DNA of 64,000 bases from Diphasiastrum complanatum (lineage: Eukaryota > Streptophyta > Lycopodiopsida > Lycopodiales > Lycopodiaceae). The notes under the pieces are model-generated. The model had not been told where the DNA came from, searched no databases, and saw only the letters and a list, made by a program, of their open reading frames with translations. The translations under genes were made by a program, and so were the position numbers. The stretch is from assembly GCA_029204225.1 (NCBI GenBank), contig CM055103.1, positions 18,796,925-18,860,924 of the forward strand, in the 5' to 3' direction. Numbering within the stretch: the stretch's first letter is position 1; every line of letters begins with the position of its first letter. Of the stretch, positions 33,646-47,641 are shown piece by piece.

Positions 33646-36250
33646 AATATGTCTGACGAGTCGGACAAGTCAGCTACAAAACATAATCTAAATCAGTACC
33701 AAAAGTATCTAATTCAATTGCACATATTTGTCTATCGTAGTATAAAATCAAAATCTTACCATATAATGTGTTGTATGATCAACACCCCATGCACTCTGAA
33801 CTACATCCACAAATTCATTGGTTGTTTTCTGTATCATTTGAACATCAGTATTTGAAAATTTATCTTCTCTCAAGTATTTCACCATGTTATCTAACTTTTT
33901 TCAAACTTCTACTTTGTGTATACGAGTAGAACCTTCTTCTTCGAAATCTTGAGTTGCTGCAATAATTTCTTTCCAAACTGTGTATTGAACCTTAGATTGT
34001 TTGCCAAAATAATTTGATAAAAATCTTCGAGCTTTAAATCCTCCAATGCTCGGCTTGCATGGAATATTTCCTGCTTTACCTGATAACTTGTCATCTTTTT
34101 TTATTTTAACGTGGCCTTTATGTAAGCCTGCTTTGGACAACACATCCTCTAATCTGAAAATAGCTTCCTTTGCAGAGGCCTCTGGCTCGGAATTCCATGC
34201 AAACAAGATGTGAATATATATTATTTTTTTTATGATACGCACCTCCACATGCAATGTACAGATATGAACATTTCGTAGAAGAATCGGTAGTACAAGTTTC
34301 CAATTAGAATCTTCTCGATCTCTTGATATTCCTATACTCCTTGTCATGTCTTTTGTTGTTTTCATGCAGTACAAACAAGGGTGTTTAGAGTTAGCGCCAT
34401 GAGATACATTGAACATACATTTTAATGTCTTTAGATCTCCTGCTAAATGTCATTCAATGTTGAAAGTGCCAATTCCAGAAATATTGAGTGGAACTCCCTC
34501 CATGTGATTTTTTATGGTGGCAGAATATGATGTTCTATTAAATATCCATGAGAATGTTATGGTCTTCTTTCAGCACCTATAAGAGAATACGAAAACATGA
34601 TTAGCCTCATAATATTAACACAAAGAAGATATGAAATCCATAAATGATTATCCCTATTTATTATGCAAACGAACTGCTATACCTGAAATGTTGCCAACCA
34701 CCAAATATCATTTTCTGATTGAACACTGAAATTGAGGCCTTCTGAATTTTCTGAATTTGAAAGTGCTCCATTCATGATCGTGAGATGATTCTTTCCATTT
34801 TTTGTCCTTTTATAATTTCAGACTCATCTAACTTGAGAACAACTATCAACTTGTTATTGACATTCTCATTTGTAATACCGTAGAAATTTATGATGAATGT
34901 TAATAGCTGATTAATGTCAATAAATAGATTGTTGAAATTATTATATGCTAGACTTTCTCCTTTCGAGCAATACACTTCATTGATATGAGATGGATTACCA
35001 ACTATTGTCTGCATACCATGGTTTAACATGTCTTTCTTTTTTTTTTAAGATGAAATGGTCGTGGGATCAAAAACTTTTTAATATTTACCTGTGCAAATGT
35101 CTTATTTATCATCTTAAACATTATTGCATATGTTTCCCTACTGATGCTAAAAAAGTCACATGCCCCTTGAAGCAATGTAGTGTCTAATATTTTTCCAAGT
35201 TCATCCGTAATGCTATCAGTAACTGAAGCCTTAATCTTTTTCATTTTGTTATTATTTAACATTGATTTCATAGATTTAGAAGTCAAGATAGAGCCTAGTG
35301 AGTTTCCAATTGAAATCTCTTTGGCCAAATGAGTCTTCAACAACCAATGCTGATCTGCATTGCAAACATAATGTTCATGAAAATGTTAGTAGAAATTAGG
35401 ACACTCATAGTATTCCCAACAGTATATAATAAGCAAATCAACAGAAAGTTGAAATAAATAAATAACAAAATTAGTGATTATGAATAAATCAAAAAGTTCA
35501 AGCAATTTTCAGTACCAAATAAGTTATAACTTACTTGAATGCACGGATTCGTCTTTTTCTATGACCTCCTCTGGATGATAGATCACATATATCCTTGTTT
35601 ACCAGTCTTTTCCTCTTGTTGCTTCGGACCTTTCTGTTGAGCACGTCCATATTTTTAACAAGAGACAAATATGAGATACGTATGGATTGAAATGCAATTT
35701 TTATCTCATCATTACTAGTTGTATAATAATGCAAAGAAGATTTCAACCTTTGGATCTCCTCCTTGAGCATCTCATTTTCATCCAAACAAGTTGTCATCTT
35801 TGTAGATTTTTCTTTGCACTCCTTTGATATTTTCTTTGATTCATCTTTCGAATAATGTATTCTTTACATTGAATGTGCATTCCCATAGAGCATCAAATTC
35901 TCACAGTAACCCAAAAGGCCATTTTTACCATGACACATATAGATTATTAACTGACTCACCGAATGAAAATCTGGATGTTGCAATGAACATGGATCAATAG
36001 GATACAATGTTCTTGATGACCATAAATCTACATGTTTTAGTTTTTCCTCCCTGTATCGGACCATATCAGAAGTTGACAATTTGGGTTGCTTTGAATTTCT
36101 CGTCCTGAGCGGAGTATATTTTGGTGACAGATCCACATGAAGATGATAAAGCTTTGTCATTAGTACAATAGTATAGTAACAAACAACACAATGACAATAA
36201 CAAAGCTGGAGATGGCGCTAACGACTCTGTTGGAGATAGAGATGGCATAG

Positions 36251-37060
36251 TCTTTTTTCAGAAATGTCACTCCTAATTCAAATTTTTGAGTGTTCCCAAC
36301 TATTGGGAGGAAATATTTCAACATTTTGAAAAATTATATTTTAACTGTGGTTAAACACTAGTGAAGTTTAATGTGATTAAACTAAGGTGCATTCATTTAC
36401 ATGGAAAGTAGTGCGAGCCGATGCATAAAGAATTTAGAAAATGATATTATAATTATTTTATAGTTATTTTTCTCTCTCCTACATGGCATTTCTTATAGGG
36501 CCCTCTTTGGGCCCATAATTTCTCTAATGACAGGGCAGAGCAAGTTGACAGGATGGTGATGATGAAAGCTCATATCAAAGTGAAGCTCAAGAGAAGATGG
36601 ATTCCATAATAGAGGGTGAGGAGTACATGAATTCATGTGATGGGCACATGAGACCTAGCAAGATCAAGATCCCAAGGCTCACACACATCATGCACCTGCT
36701 CCAACTCATGAGAAAGAAGCCCCCCTCAAGCAAACTCGAAAGAATTTAAAGAATTCGATGTCGATCCTGCTTCTGCTTTAGTTGATTGATTGCACAAATG
36801 CTCGACTTTAGAGAGTAAGGTTGCAATGTCATTATAGAGAGAGAGTACATATTTACATGGTATACTAATGCTCAGGAATCGAATTCGAGTGAGTCAAACT
36901 CGAATGACTCGAATTTGTTGTGTCGGAGTGAAACTTAATTCCAACAATTGCATCAAGAGAGAGACTGCTTGTATTCGAGGATCTTCATGGCACTATCTTG
37001 TAGGAGGAATAGAGATGTGAACTGGTGAAGGCACGGTAACCACCAATAGAAGATCAGGCT
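36251..37060. other. Spacer with a possible TIR end
   Basis: ATAGGGCCCTCTTTGGGCCC at about 36,494 resembles the terminus of the fold-back elements. The remainder has no recognised gene and may be the untranslated start of copia-3. Confidence 0.35.
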
Positions 37061-39007
37061 ATGCTATCAAAGGGCAAGCATAAATACAAAAAGCAACTAA
37101 GAAAGTTGAATGTTGATGAGGATGAGGATGATCAAGGATCATCTGGTCAAGTGCTTCTATTGTTAGAAGCCAACTCATTGGGCAAGAGATTGTCACAAAA
37201 AAAAGGTGGACATCAAGAAGGGCAAAGTGAAGCAACTCACCAATGTTTCCGAGGATGATGTTGAGAGAAAAATTGCCAACCTTGGCACATCATTTGTGAC
37301 TGCATTGGCATCACAAAACTCTATGGATTATGAGCATTGGTTCATAGGCTTTGGAGGGAGCAACAAGACATATGACAACAAGCAACAAGTCCTAGCTTAA
37401 AGACTTGAACTGATGGATGGTGCGGACAAGGTTGCACAAGTGAATGGAGATGAGTGCTAGATTTACGGCATTGGCACCGTACCCATACAATTTTATGATG
37501 GTCAAATCAAGGAAATCAAAATTGTCTTGTATGTTTCGGACTTGCAAAAAAATTTACTTTATGTTGGTACTATGATTGACCATATGCTAAAGGTTGAATT
37601 TAGCAACAAGAAGTGTTAGATAAAGGATGTTAGACAAGGTTTCAAAGTGATTGTTGATGGATTCTATGACAAGTCATGCGGCTTGTACAAGCTAAATGTA
37701 GTGGTTTCCAAGTGTAATGGGCTAGTAACTACTACAACCTCATATAATGACTTATGGCATAGATGTTTGGGTCATCTAAACTTCAGAAGGTTGTTACACA
37801 AATTGAAAAGTTATGATGAATTAACCAAGGGATATCGTTGTTATGATCCAATGGGTCGACGCATGCACATTAGTAGAGATGTTGTATTTGACGAAGTTCA
37901 CAGGTTTGGTGATGTGGAAATCATCAAGGATGCTCATAGAAGATGAAGTTGTACAACCACCACAAAGTGAACCCATGGTTGAGGATGAAGGACATGTCAT
38001 ACCTCCTATCAATGAGGATAGATGGAGGAGAGATAAACCCTTTGGTATTGGCAAAAAAGAAGTGGTTGGAGAGAATCCCACAGAGAAGGATGTTCCTTGG
38101 GATACATAGTCCCCTCATTGTGGTTCACCACAACAGAAGCTACCCAAATGGTACACCAAATTGATGGAAAGTGCAAAACAAGAGGTAGCGGAATCTAGCA
38201 ACACACATGAAAGGAAAGAACTTGACAAATATTGGATAAATCTTGCACTTATGAGCCACATTGTTGAGTCTAGTGAGCCTTCTTGCTTTGAAAAGGCCAA
38301 GGATCAGGAGATTTGGCAAAAAGCTATGTAGGAGACAATTGACTCCATTAAGCACCATGATTGCTGAGAGATAGTGGACCTTCTCGAGGGGAAAAAAAAC
38401 TCATTGGTAACAAATGGGTGTATACAATGAAGTATAATGTACCCTAGAGAAACACAAAGCGAGGCTTGTGGTTAAGGGCTATGCACAGAACAAATGCATC
38501 GACTACGAGGAGACGTTTGCTCCTGTAGCAAAATGGAATACACTTTGTATGGTAATAGCATTTGTGGCTTTGTTTGGATGGCGTCTACTCTGAATGTAAA
38601 GTCCGCATTCCTAAATGATACACTTGAAGAGGAAGTTTACATGTAGCAATAGTGGCTTTGTGATGCAAGGCATGGAAAATAAGGTATGCAAACTAAAGAA
38701 AGCCAACACCTCGTGCTTGGTACAGCCACTTTGATGATCCTTTCTATCTAAATGGTTGGTACGTACTTCCTCGTATTCTAATCTTTCCTACTTTGCACAT
38801 GATTCTAGCATCACCATGATTGTATTGTATGTAGACGATCTCATTATCACAAGTAACGATAAGAGTTTGATTAGTGAAATCAAGAAAGACCTATCTTCTA
38901 GTTTTGATATGATTGATCTTGGTCTAATGCACTATTGTTTGGGAGTAGAAGTTCGGCAAAAATATGATGGCATTGCACTTAATTTGCAGACAACATCTCC
39001 TTCGTAG
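37061..39007 (+). mobile_element. Ty1/copia fragment (copia-3)
   Basis: Plus-strand relic with stops and frameshifts. Motifs in order: protease region IVLYVSDLQKNLLYVGTM; GAG-pre-integrase LWHRCLGHLNFRRLLHKL (about 37,750); then directly TKGYRCYDPMGRRMHISRDV (about 37,830), which belongs downstream of the integrase, so the integrase core is deleted; RT motif LNVKSAFLNDTLEEEVYM (38,590-38,645) and the active site MIVLYVDDLIITSND (38,818-38,860) with DLGLMHYCLGVEV. It ends abruptly at about 39,007 where the oppositely oriented copia-4 begins. Confidence 0.82.
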
Positions 39008-41438
39008 TTTTTATCAGTTTGACACTATCGCTAAATAGCAATGTTTCGTCCACGTACAAGATAATAATAATAAAAGAATGTTGTACTAACTTGATAGAGA
39101 CATTCAATTCTGAAGTGCTTGGGTTATAACCATATTAGATAAGGAAAGTGTCGATCCTTTGAAACCAAGCTTGAGTAGATTGCTTCAAGCCATAAAGTGC
39201 TTTATGAAATTTGCATACATGATTCTTCTTATCTTTAAGTTCATAACCTTTGGGATGGATCATGTAGATATCCTCTAACTCCATTAAGGTAGGTTGTCTA
39301 TACATCCATTTGATGTATCTCCATATTGGCTACAACAACCGATGATAGAAGTGTTTTGATTGAAGAATGCTTGACTACAAGACTGAAAGTCTCATTGTAG
39401 TCGATATTGGAATTTGAGAAAACCCTCTTGCGACAAGTCAAGCTTTCCTTCAATTGATACTTCAATTTGCTTTGTATTTGATTTTGAATATCCATTTTCA
39501 ATCAACTACATTTTTGCTTGCAAGTAATTTGACAACAGTCCATGTTTAGTTCTTGATAAGAGAAGAATACTCTTTATCCATTGCTCCTCTCCAAAGATCG
39601 GAGTCCGACTAACCAAGTGCTTTACATCCGAATACTCTGAGGTTTGATGATGAAAGTTTGGAGCCTGTCCAAATTTCGTAAGGTGTTTTCTTTGAGAGAC
39701 CTTTAGTTGAATAATTCTTCTAAATATAAGTTGCAGCATTAATAGCTTCAACCCAAAAATATTTTGCTATATGCTTATAACTTGTTCTAAATGGTATCCT
39801 AGTCCGATTTCCAACAATGCAATCCTGACATACTGGGAGCTCAATTCTCTTATTTAGGTAATCGAGATCAAGTACAAGAGATTTTCTAAACATGTTCGAT
39901 ACATATGCATAATTCAAGTGTCCTATAGTGCCAAAGTAATGCTTTATTAACTAGAGCAGAAGTATTCAAGACTTGACTTGACTTGTGTTGGAATAACAAT
40001 GACTCGATCCATATAAGTATCCATGACTCTTGCTGAGTGCAAATATCTTATTTGTCATGTCAACAATTATGCATTGATCAATTTCGAACTCTACTCTATG
40101 TCCTGAATTAGTAATTCTGTTGATAGATAGTAGAGTTGTGAAAATTTTAGGTACATACAAATCGTTTGATAGTAGTTTGAATTGATCATTTTGAAAACTT
40201 AATCTTACGGTACCTTCACCTTTGATAGTGTGTGTACTATCATCACCAAAATGAACAAAATTCTTTGTACTATAAGACATATAAGACTGAAAAAATTCAT
40301 GATGACTAGTCATGTGTTGAGTAGCTCCAGAATAGAAAAACCAAGCATTGCGACTTGCGCTTTTTGATGGTTTATCATAAACGCTTCTTCATCCACATTT
40401 TGAATAGAAGATTGTTATGTCTCTGCAACTACATTCACCTATTCATCTAATTGCTTCTTGTTGGCATTCTTCACTTTCAATATTTTGCAATCTTGGATCT
40501 CATGGTTAATGCATTTGCAATACTTACAAAACATCTTATTTTTTTTATTGTGGATTTGACAATTGCTCTTGACTTTGCGTTGGCTTTTAATTCAAAATTT
40601 TAGAGCTTTTTTTCTTCTGGCATTTTGACCATTTGTTTGTATATAGAGCATGCGATAATGAATTCGAAGAACTATTTTCACTTCTTTGATTGTCTTCCTA
40701 CAACAACATAGTCATTACTATGGGAAGAATTAAATTTGAGTGTGTCGTTATGATCATTACCCAGTTTTCGTATGTAGGAGGCAGCAGGCTTGATAACAAT
40801 GTCATCATTGCATCTTGATCGTCAATAGATGATCCGACAGTTGCCATCTTCTGCAAGAGATTCTTGTACTGGTTAATGTGATTCTGAATGGAATCAACAT
40901 TAAACATCTTAAGCGAGAAAAATTTCCTTCTTAGATGCAACTTAGAAGTCACGCCCCTCACATCATATAGTGCACTCATGATGTCCCATGTTTCTTTCGA
41001 AGTTTGAGCTTCATATACATGGCCAATTTGATTGAGAATGATTAGCGTGAAAGCTTTACCATCCTTGGATTTTCATTTGGAGTCGGTTGTGTCATCTTCA
41101 AGTTTCAATTCGATACATATGGCGATATCCCACAACTCCTTGGTGATTAGCACGGTCTTCATCTCAAATTTTCATGAATGATAATTAGATCCATCTAGCT
41201 TGTTGTCATCTGTATATCCAGCTTTACTTTTTGAATCCCTATAGAAGCCAATCTATTGATAGTATGATTTGTTAGTGACCTAAGATTGAAAGATGGTGTC
41301 AGATAATCTCGGAACACTGTTACTGTGCAATGCTCTAATTGGAATCAATATAAATGCTCTGAATAGATTGAATAATCTGATGCCAGAAATTATGAATCTG
41401 ATATCATATTAGACATCTGATAATAAGCTTTGATACCA
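39008..41438 (-). mobile_element. Ty1/copia fragment (copia-4)
   Basis: Minus-strand gag to RT. gag begins near 41,200 with a block at 40,979-40,698 (RKFFSLKMFNVDSIQNHINQ). Protease region at 40,313-39,966 (SYSTKNFVHFGDDSTHTIKG), pre-integrase near 39,900 (VCQDCIVGNRTRIPF) running straight into KYFWVEAINAATYI, the end of the integrase core, so most of the core is deleted. RT fragment with VVANMEIHQMDV at 39,298. The RT is cut at about 39,010 near a YVDE-type motif. A PBS of form TGGTATCAAAGC lies at 41,427-41,438. Its protease region matches copia-2. Confidence 0.8.
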
Positions 41439-41441
41439 TAT

Positions 41442-42230
41442 TGGAAAAAGGAAAGAAGATCGACACTAAGAGAAACTGCATTCAATAAACTAAAATGTCG
41501 AACTTTGCAAAATAATCATTCTCCAATGCATGACTACGCCTATCAAATTCGAACCACACTGTCGCAATAGTAGTCACATTTGATTCTTCTTAATTTTAAC
41601 TTTAAAAAACATCATAATCTATGAAATTGATTTTGTAGACAAACATAAACAAAATCGAAGTATTGAAATGCAAAAATATTTGATACATTAGACAAATCAA
41701 TGAGAAAACAAGATAGATAACAGTTGATCAGAAAAGCAAACATTCATTCTGACATGATATTGCATGCAATAAGATTGTAGAATTATATTCAATAAGTAGT
41801 ATGTACAAATCAGATGAATAGCGAGCACAAAACAATAGCGAATGAAACTACGTATTTGAAACAACTCTGCATAAGAGACTGTAGGGAAAAATCCAGCAAC
41901 CAATGAAGTAATCACTGCTTTACAAAGATGCTAAACACAGAGTAATTGACAACAACAGAATTGACACAGAATTTCTTCCAAGAAACCAATTCTGAGTAAT
42001 GATCAACTATTTATATTAGTTCGGAATGTCGAATAAGCTTATCACAAAATGAATAGGACAGCCATTTAGCCAGGTCGCAATTGGCACTTAGCCATATTGT
42101 GTTGTCACTTATCTAATCATGTTACACAATAGTTAATTGCTAATAATGATTAGAGAAGGTTGTTAGCTTCAAAATAAGTGGTAACACGTTTTGTTAATAT
42201 TCAATGGTTCACAACTTCTGTATACTTGAA
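41442..42230 (-). repeat. Probable 5' LTR of copia-4
   Basis: Follows the PBS and starts TGGAAAAAGG on the plus strand. A minus-strand TATAAATAG (42,006-42,014) is a good TATA box for transcription toward the element. The outer end is not fixed: no second copy is present for comparison. Confidence 0.45.
42006..42014 (-). promoter_or_regulatory. TATA box in the copia-4 LTR
   Basis: Minus-strand TATAAATAG, oriented toward the PBS and gag. Confidence 0.4.
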
Positions 42231-44519
42231 ATTTTGTGAAATTAAAATTTCTAGTCAGTAATTTTTTTAATTTTTTCTTCTAAACTAAGAGAAGCATCTG
42301 ATAAAATTGCTTGCTCTTGTGCTATTTCAGTAGTAGGAGGTTGGTAGATTAAAATCTCCTTCTTTGTTTTTTCTCCTTCCTCTTCATTGGAAAGGAATTC
42401 TATACCTTGTTGACTATATATTACAACATCTACATCCTAAGCAACTTGAAAGCATGTTAGCAAGAGCAGCTTTCTTTCCGGCACCTTTGGCACTCTCAAC
42501 TTTTGGCACAAAACTTTTATCGTTCATAATAAAAATTTTGATTAGCTCTTAACGTAGTTTGTACACATCATCAAGGTTGTATGGGTCAAGAGTGAACTAT
42601 CATTTTCAACAAGATGGATGAGCAATTTAGTAAACATAATACTAAAGAAATAGGAATTAAAATGAAAAAGATGTCAAATGAACCACTCTGTCAACACCAA
42701 ACTAGAAAAAAAAAGATATTACCTTATCAATATCAATGTCTACTTATAGATTGTACCACTCAAAAAATAACTTTGTATTATACAACAAAAACCATGCCCA
42801 CCGTTACCTAATCTGAGCAGCATGGGTTATTAGTTGGAATTCACCAGAAAGTATCTTTTCTGATTTGGAAATAAGGAAAAGTAAAACTCAATATATGAAA
42901 GTGTCAGATTGTGAGTTTTAAAACACCATTTCAAATTCCATAATCCACCAAAAACACATCGTCCATTAGCTTGCATCTTTACAACCTTTGAAGGGTTCTT
43001 GTCCACTTGTCCCAGGTGTACTACTGAATACCAGCTTCAGCCCTACACCTATATCGAAACCAGGGTTATATAACAAAAAGCTGACGAAGAGACGTTTCTT
43101 ATTGAAATGATGAAATCAAAGCTTGCTTGCAACATTTTTCCCGCAACAAGAGAAAACATATTTGGATTTCAATGTTTCTCAATCTTTAACTATCTTGGTA
43201 GACTTGCCTTGCACCACATAAGGATGATTTAAAGGCTTCCTTGCCATCCACTCCTGGAGAAAATCCCAGAGTGTTGTGGCCATATGCAGTGAAAACTTAT
43301 TTGAACTATCGAAAATATGAAGGTTCTCGAAAAACCATGAAGTTTGACACTCCCATCCATCTTACCAACTTCCTGTCACCAGTAGAGTACAAATGCTCTG
43401 ATCCTGATCAGCCACCAAAAATGTACTACAAAGTGTATAACGAGACGCCAAAGCAACCCCAAATATGTGATGAATGAGGTTATCTTTGGAATAAAAGCCA
43501 AAGCATTCCACTGTCTCACCAATTATAAACCAAAGATGTCCCATCTATGTAAGAAATGTACTTGCATGGCAAGCCACTCAATGACAAAGTGGCCCAAGAT
43601 TGCTCAAAATATGCAAATGCCTGCAGACATGTAAGACAATAATCAACAAAAGAAAGAAGCTATAATGAGGAGACAAGTATACCAAAATGGCCTATAATGA
43701 CTATGGGTGATGCAGATTATGGAAATCCAACAATATGTCTCCAACCTGATACATTTGTATCTAAAATGCAGCAAAAGAAGTGCTGAAATCAATCAACGAT
43801 TAATCAAGGGTTTAGGAAACACAGTTGATTCTAGCACAAAAGTGACAAGCTTTGCATACACTAGCAAATGTAGATTTTCCCGGCCCCTTACATTGAATCC
43901 TGACTCACAAAATTTGGTTTCTTCTTTTTCACTTGACTAGAAGAAGCAATGACCCTGTTAAATCCGAAATCTGACCATCATAGAAGATTGGAGCTGAACT
44001 TTAGCCCAAATTTGGAACCAAACAAAACAATTGCCCACCTAGATGGATTAATGACATTTGGAAACAATAGCAGTCACTATGTTCTATTTCTAGAAAGTGC
44101 TTTGGTAATAAGTTAAAAATAGTACATCACATTGATCATCACATAAGCATAATGAATAGCAAATCGATTAGGAGGCATTTATGGTTGGGCACCCTACCAT
44201 GAAGTCACAACTGCTATAAAATACTCAAATACCAATGAGCTATGTAGCTAGTGACCAAATGGCATAATAATGGGGACCAATGTAATTTGTCTGTACTTTT
44301 GGGAATGAGTCAATAAGGCTCCAAGAACCCTAGCGTACCAATATGTACATTTATTATGATTGAATACAACAATAATTTAGAAAGAAGAATGCTGAAAGAA
44401 ATGCACCGAACCTGTTTGAAATGTATGTAGATGCTGAAGATATTGGACAACTGACAAATAGATTGCCAATCATGAGATATATGGAGGATTTGAAGGTTGT
44501 ACCCTTCTGCAAGTGACAA
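42231..44519. other. Interval without recognised genes
   Basis: AT-rich. A 78-codon open segment at 43,241-43,477 (+) with NFLSPVEYKCSDPDQPPKMY looks protein-like but matches no family I know and has no neighbours to support it. Otherwise nothing seen. Confidence 0.4.
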
Positions 44520-47088
44520 GCTTGTCACTTACAACTAGTGACCCTTTTTAACTTACCAATTTACAATTGTCACCACAAGTTGCTTCGACTTAGCCATTTT
44601 TACAATCGATAAGTACATTTTTCCAAATCACAATGGATAAGGGATTCAAAAGCATGTGACATCCCCTCCCCCTCAAGGAATATCGTCCTCGATGTGGCAA
44701 AGTCTAGATACTGTCCATGTTACCTGTGCGTGGTCTCCCAAGTAGCATCACCGAGAGGTCGTCCATGCCATGCAACCAAGTACTCATGGAGCAAACGATT
44801 CTGCAATCACCTATGCCTCTAGTTTAATACCCTTGTTGGCCCATGTCTCACCTCCCCATGTTCCTAATACAAAACAAGTCCATCAGTCAACAAACATCAC
44901 CATCATGTGAAACCTTCTTTAGCATAAAACATGAATAACATGATGCACTCTACAATTAAGAGGTAAATCTAATATATGAGCAATGTTATCTATCCTTTTA
45001 ACAATTATCCAAGGTCCACAAAATCTAGATGACAACTTGTAACAGTTCCATTTCTTTAGAGAAGTTTAGTCTTTTTAAATCCCGAGAAACATCATGTCTC
45101 CTTTCGTCAACTCCTTGGTGTATGATTCAGATTAGCATGATGAGCTGACCTTGAAAAATGTGCTGGCAGAATGGTGTCCACCTTTTTGACCACCGAGACA
45201 TTCATGAAGCATGGAACATCAAGATTGATATCTAGCTCATTCTCTTCCACCTCCAAAGCCGTCATTTGTTTGTTCGACTTGAAGATTGTAGTATGTATGT
45301 GGTCCGCATCTGGTTCTGTGGATATTCTGTCCACCTATGTTGGCCCAAGCATCGAAAGTAGAGCTTCTCCCTCCTAGCGCACTCTTAGTCTTGCTTTGAC
45401 AACAATGAAGGTCGTTGACCCCTTTGGACATTAGGCCCCCCATACAACCCTTTGCCCCTATGTGCAACTACACACTTCCCTTTTTGGTCACCCCGAGCTT
45501 GCCATTGACTGGATTGACTTTTAATTTTCTTTTTTTATTCCATTTGCCCTTAGGACCCCAAGGTTGCTTACTCGTTATGGCCACTGCAACAAGATCTTGG
45601 GCTCTCTTGCCATCTTCAAAGTACAAAGCTATATGTATGGAACCAAATAGCTCCTTTCATTGCTCCTTCCACACAAAAGTACGTATCTCTTAGACCTTCC
45701 ACAAAATGAAACACTTGTAAAAACATGGGAACTTCTTTAGGTGAAAACGGCTTCCCTGTACTTGTTGACATATACTTGAACACTCATGTTGCCTTGCTTA
45801 AGTGTTCATCTTTGAACACTTAATTCTCTATGGGAACATTCGTTGAAAGACTTCCCATGTGGTCAGGAACGGATTTCTAACAGCAAAAGATGAGGACTTC
45901 CAAAATTCAGTAACTAGAAACAAACAAATCAAGGCTAAAAGGCAAGATTTATGGACAAAAACTAAAGCATAATTTAGCAACCCTAAATTCCACAAAGAAT
46001 TGGATTAAGCTGACCTTAAACAGCCAAATCTATACTCAGTATGGAGTTTTCTCTTGAAAAAACAACCAACAACTCCACAATCTTCAGAGATAGGTAGAAA
46101 AGGAAAAACACTCAACTCCTCCACACTTTGTAGAGATTTTTCAAGACTTAATGAAAGCCACAATCTATCACCTACTCCACTAGCAACCGACCTATAGATA
46201 GCAAAAAGTAGGAAATCTTCAGCCAAACATTGAAAATCAGCCAACTACAAATGATTTTACAAATTTCACAAGGGCTGGATTTTCACAATAGCACTCAAGC
46301 TTACACAGGTGTAGGGCGCAGGAACCTCAAAAAAGCTTATGGACTAGCAATCAACCACAAGGCATTAATAGCTCTGAAATTGCTCCAAAAACAGGGCTTT
46401 GAGGTGTTGGAAACCCTAGAAGTAGGCATTGATGCTCTAGCTCACAGATCCTGGTTGTAGATCATCAATTATGCAGACATATGAACATCTAGTAGGAATC
46501 TTCCATGATAGGCCTTTAAAGGTTTTGCTTGGATACCAAATTCTAAAACTCAAGTAAAAGACAAGAATTACACCATTAAAGCTTCTCCTTGAATGATTCC
46601 AATGAAAGTACATAGAACACAGAGAGAGCTCTCCTGCAAGTCTCCTCCCGCCGACCTATGTTGTGTAGAGATAACTCAAGAATGCTTGACTAAAGCTCAG
46701 TCTTATCTCCTCAAGCATCCCTTAACCTTGACTCATCCTCAAGCCATGACATGGCACATACCACTTTGGCAAGTGCTTTTGACACGTGGGTATGCAAGCA
46801 AAAGTTGCTAAAACTGTCTGACCATGCGTCACTCATGAATTGGACCAAATATCCCAATCAACATATGATAAGTGTCCTTTGACCACTCAACTCCTACATT
46901 CTAGGAAGTGATTCTAGCAAACTCTAACTAGAACCCAGTACCTTTTTTGCCAATCGTCATTTGCAACTAGTGACCCTTTTTCATTTACCAATTTACAATT
47001 GTCACCACAAGCTGATGGCGACTTAGTTATTCTTACAAATGATAAGTACATTTCCACAATCACAATCGGTAAGGGATTCAAAAGCATA
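44520..47088 (-). mobile_element. Deleted Ty3/gypsy element (gypsy-2)
   Basis: A minus-strand relic. The block at 44,530-44,655 recurs at 46,965-47,085 (GTGACCCTTTTT, TTTACAATTGTCACCACAAG, AAGGGATTCAAAAGCAT), so these are parts of two LTRs. A minus-strand purine tract GAGGGGGAGGGGA (44,662-44,674) adjoins the left LTR, which begins TGTCACATGC. A PBS of form TGGTATCCAAGC lies near 46,527-46,538. Between them: gag with KGAIW and a YFRC...H knuckle (45,850-45,300), then an integrase C-terminus with LSSRFCGPWIIVKRI (45,040-44,990). Protease, RT and most of integrase are missing. Confidence 0.65.
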
Positions 47089-47641
47089 CTTCCTACCTTA
47101 CTTGTCTTTTCAAGCTTAGTTCGGTTCCATAAAAGCTTCTAGGCATGATACTCCATAAGTGTGTCAGGACACTTCACCACCCAATGCTGGTTTCCTTTCC
47201 CAACTACACAAAAGCTCAACCTTAATCAGATTTAGAATGCTTTGTAGATAAAGTGGACCTAAATAATATCTTTTTCCTTCAATGTGCCTTCTTGTCACAC
47301 TCTGAACAACAAAAGGGCAACTAAAGGATTCTTCACCCAGCCATGTCCTCCCTCTATATAGAGAGGAGCCCTTGAACCTAGTGTAGACTAATGGCATGCA
47401 TTGGTGCCATATGTCATGACACCTCACTGAGTGTAACTGCCACTCTATTGAACTTGGCCCACATGCATGGACTGCATGCATGTGCCCAAGTTCTAGCATG
47501 CATGTACCCTTGGGACCTAGGCTTAGGCCATGTACGCATGCACATGCCCTCTGTTGCTCCTAACATGAATGTCACGAGCTTGTAACACTCTTTTCCCCAA
47601 TGAGAAGTCTTAGTCCTCTGAGACAAAGTTAGGGAACAAGT
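47089..47641. other. Spacer between gypsy remnants
   Basis: No gene seen. May be sequence of the same older gypsy copy as 47,642-47,884. Confidence 0.35.

Larger units (their letters stand above)
31616..36250 (-). pseudogene. Multi-exon gene of an unrecognised, transposase-like family
   Basis: Minus-strand coding blocks joined by GT-AG introns: about 36,160-35,864 and 35,797-35,531 (basic, coiled-coil-like); 35,354-35,089 (acceptor TTTGCAATGCAG, donor GTAAAT); about 35,020-34,683; about 34,570-33,770 (donor GTAAG); about 32,330-32,115 (donor GTAAGTTTTTG); 32,030-31,616 (acceptor TATCATTTCAG). Key motifs: KLIVVLKLDESEIIKGQKME, ENDIWWLATFQ, HLAGDLKTLKCMFNVSHGAN, KHPCLYC, VHICTLHVEVRI. Acidic residues next to a Cys pair suggest an RNase H-like nuclease fold, which is inference. 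A poly-A frameshift near 34,795 and stops near 34,450 and 32,235 indicate decay. One intron holds a copia fragment and a fold-back element. Confidence 0.55.

Noticed and set aside
43241-43477. Small 78-codon gene
   Set aside because: Protein-like composition only; no family, promoter or splice context, so not called as a gene.
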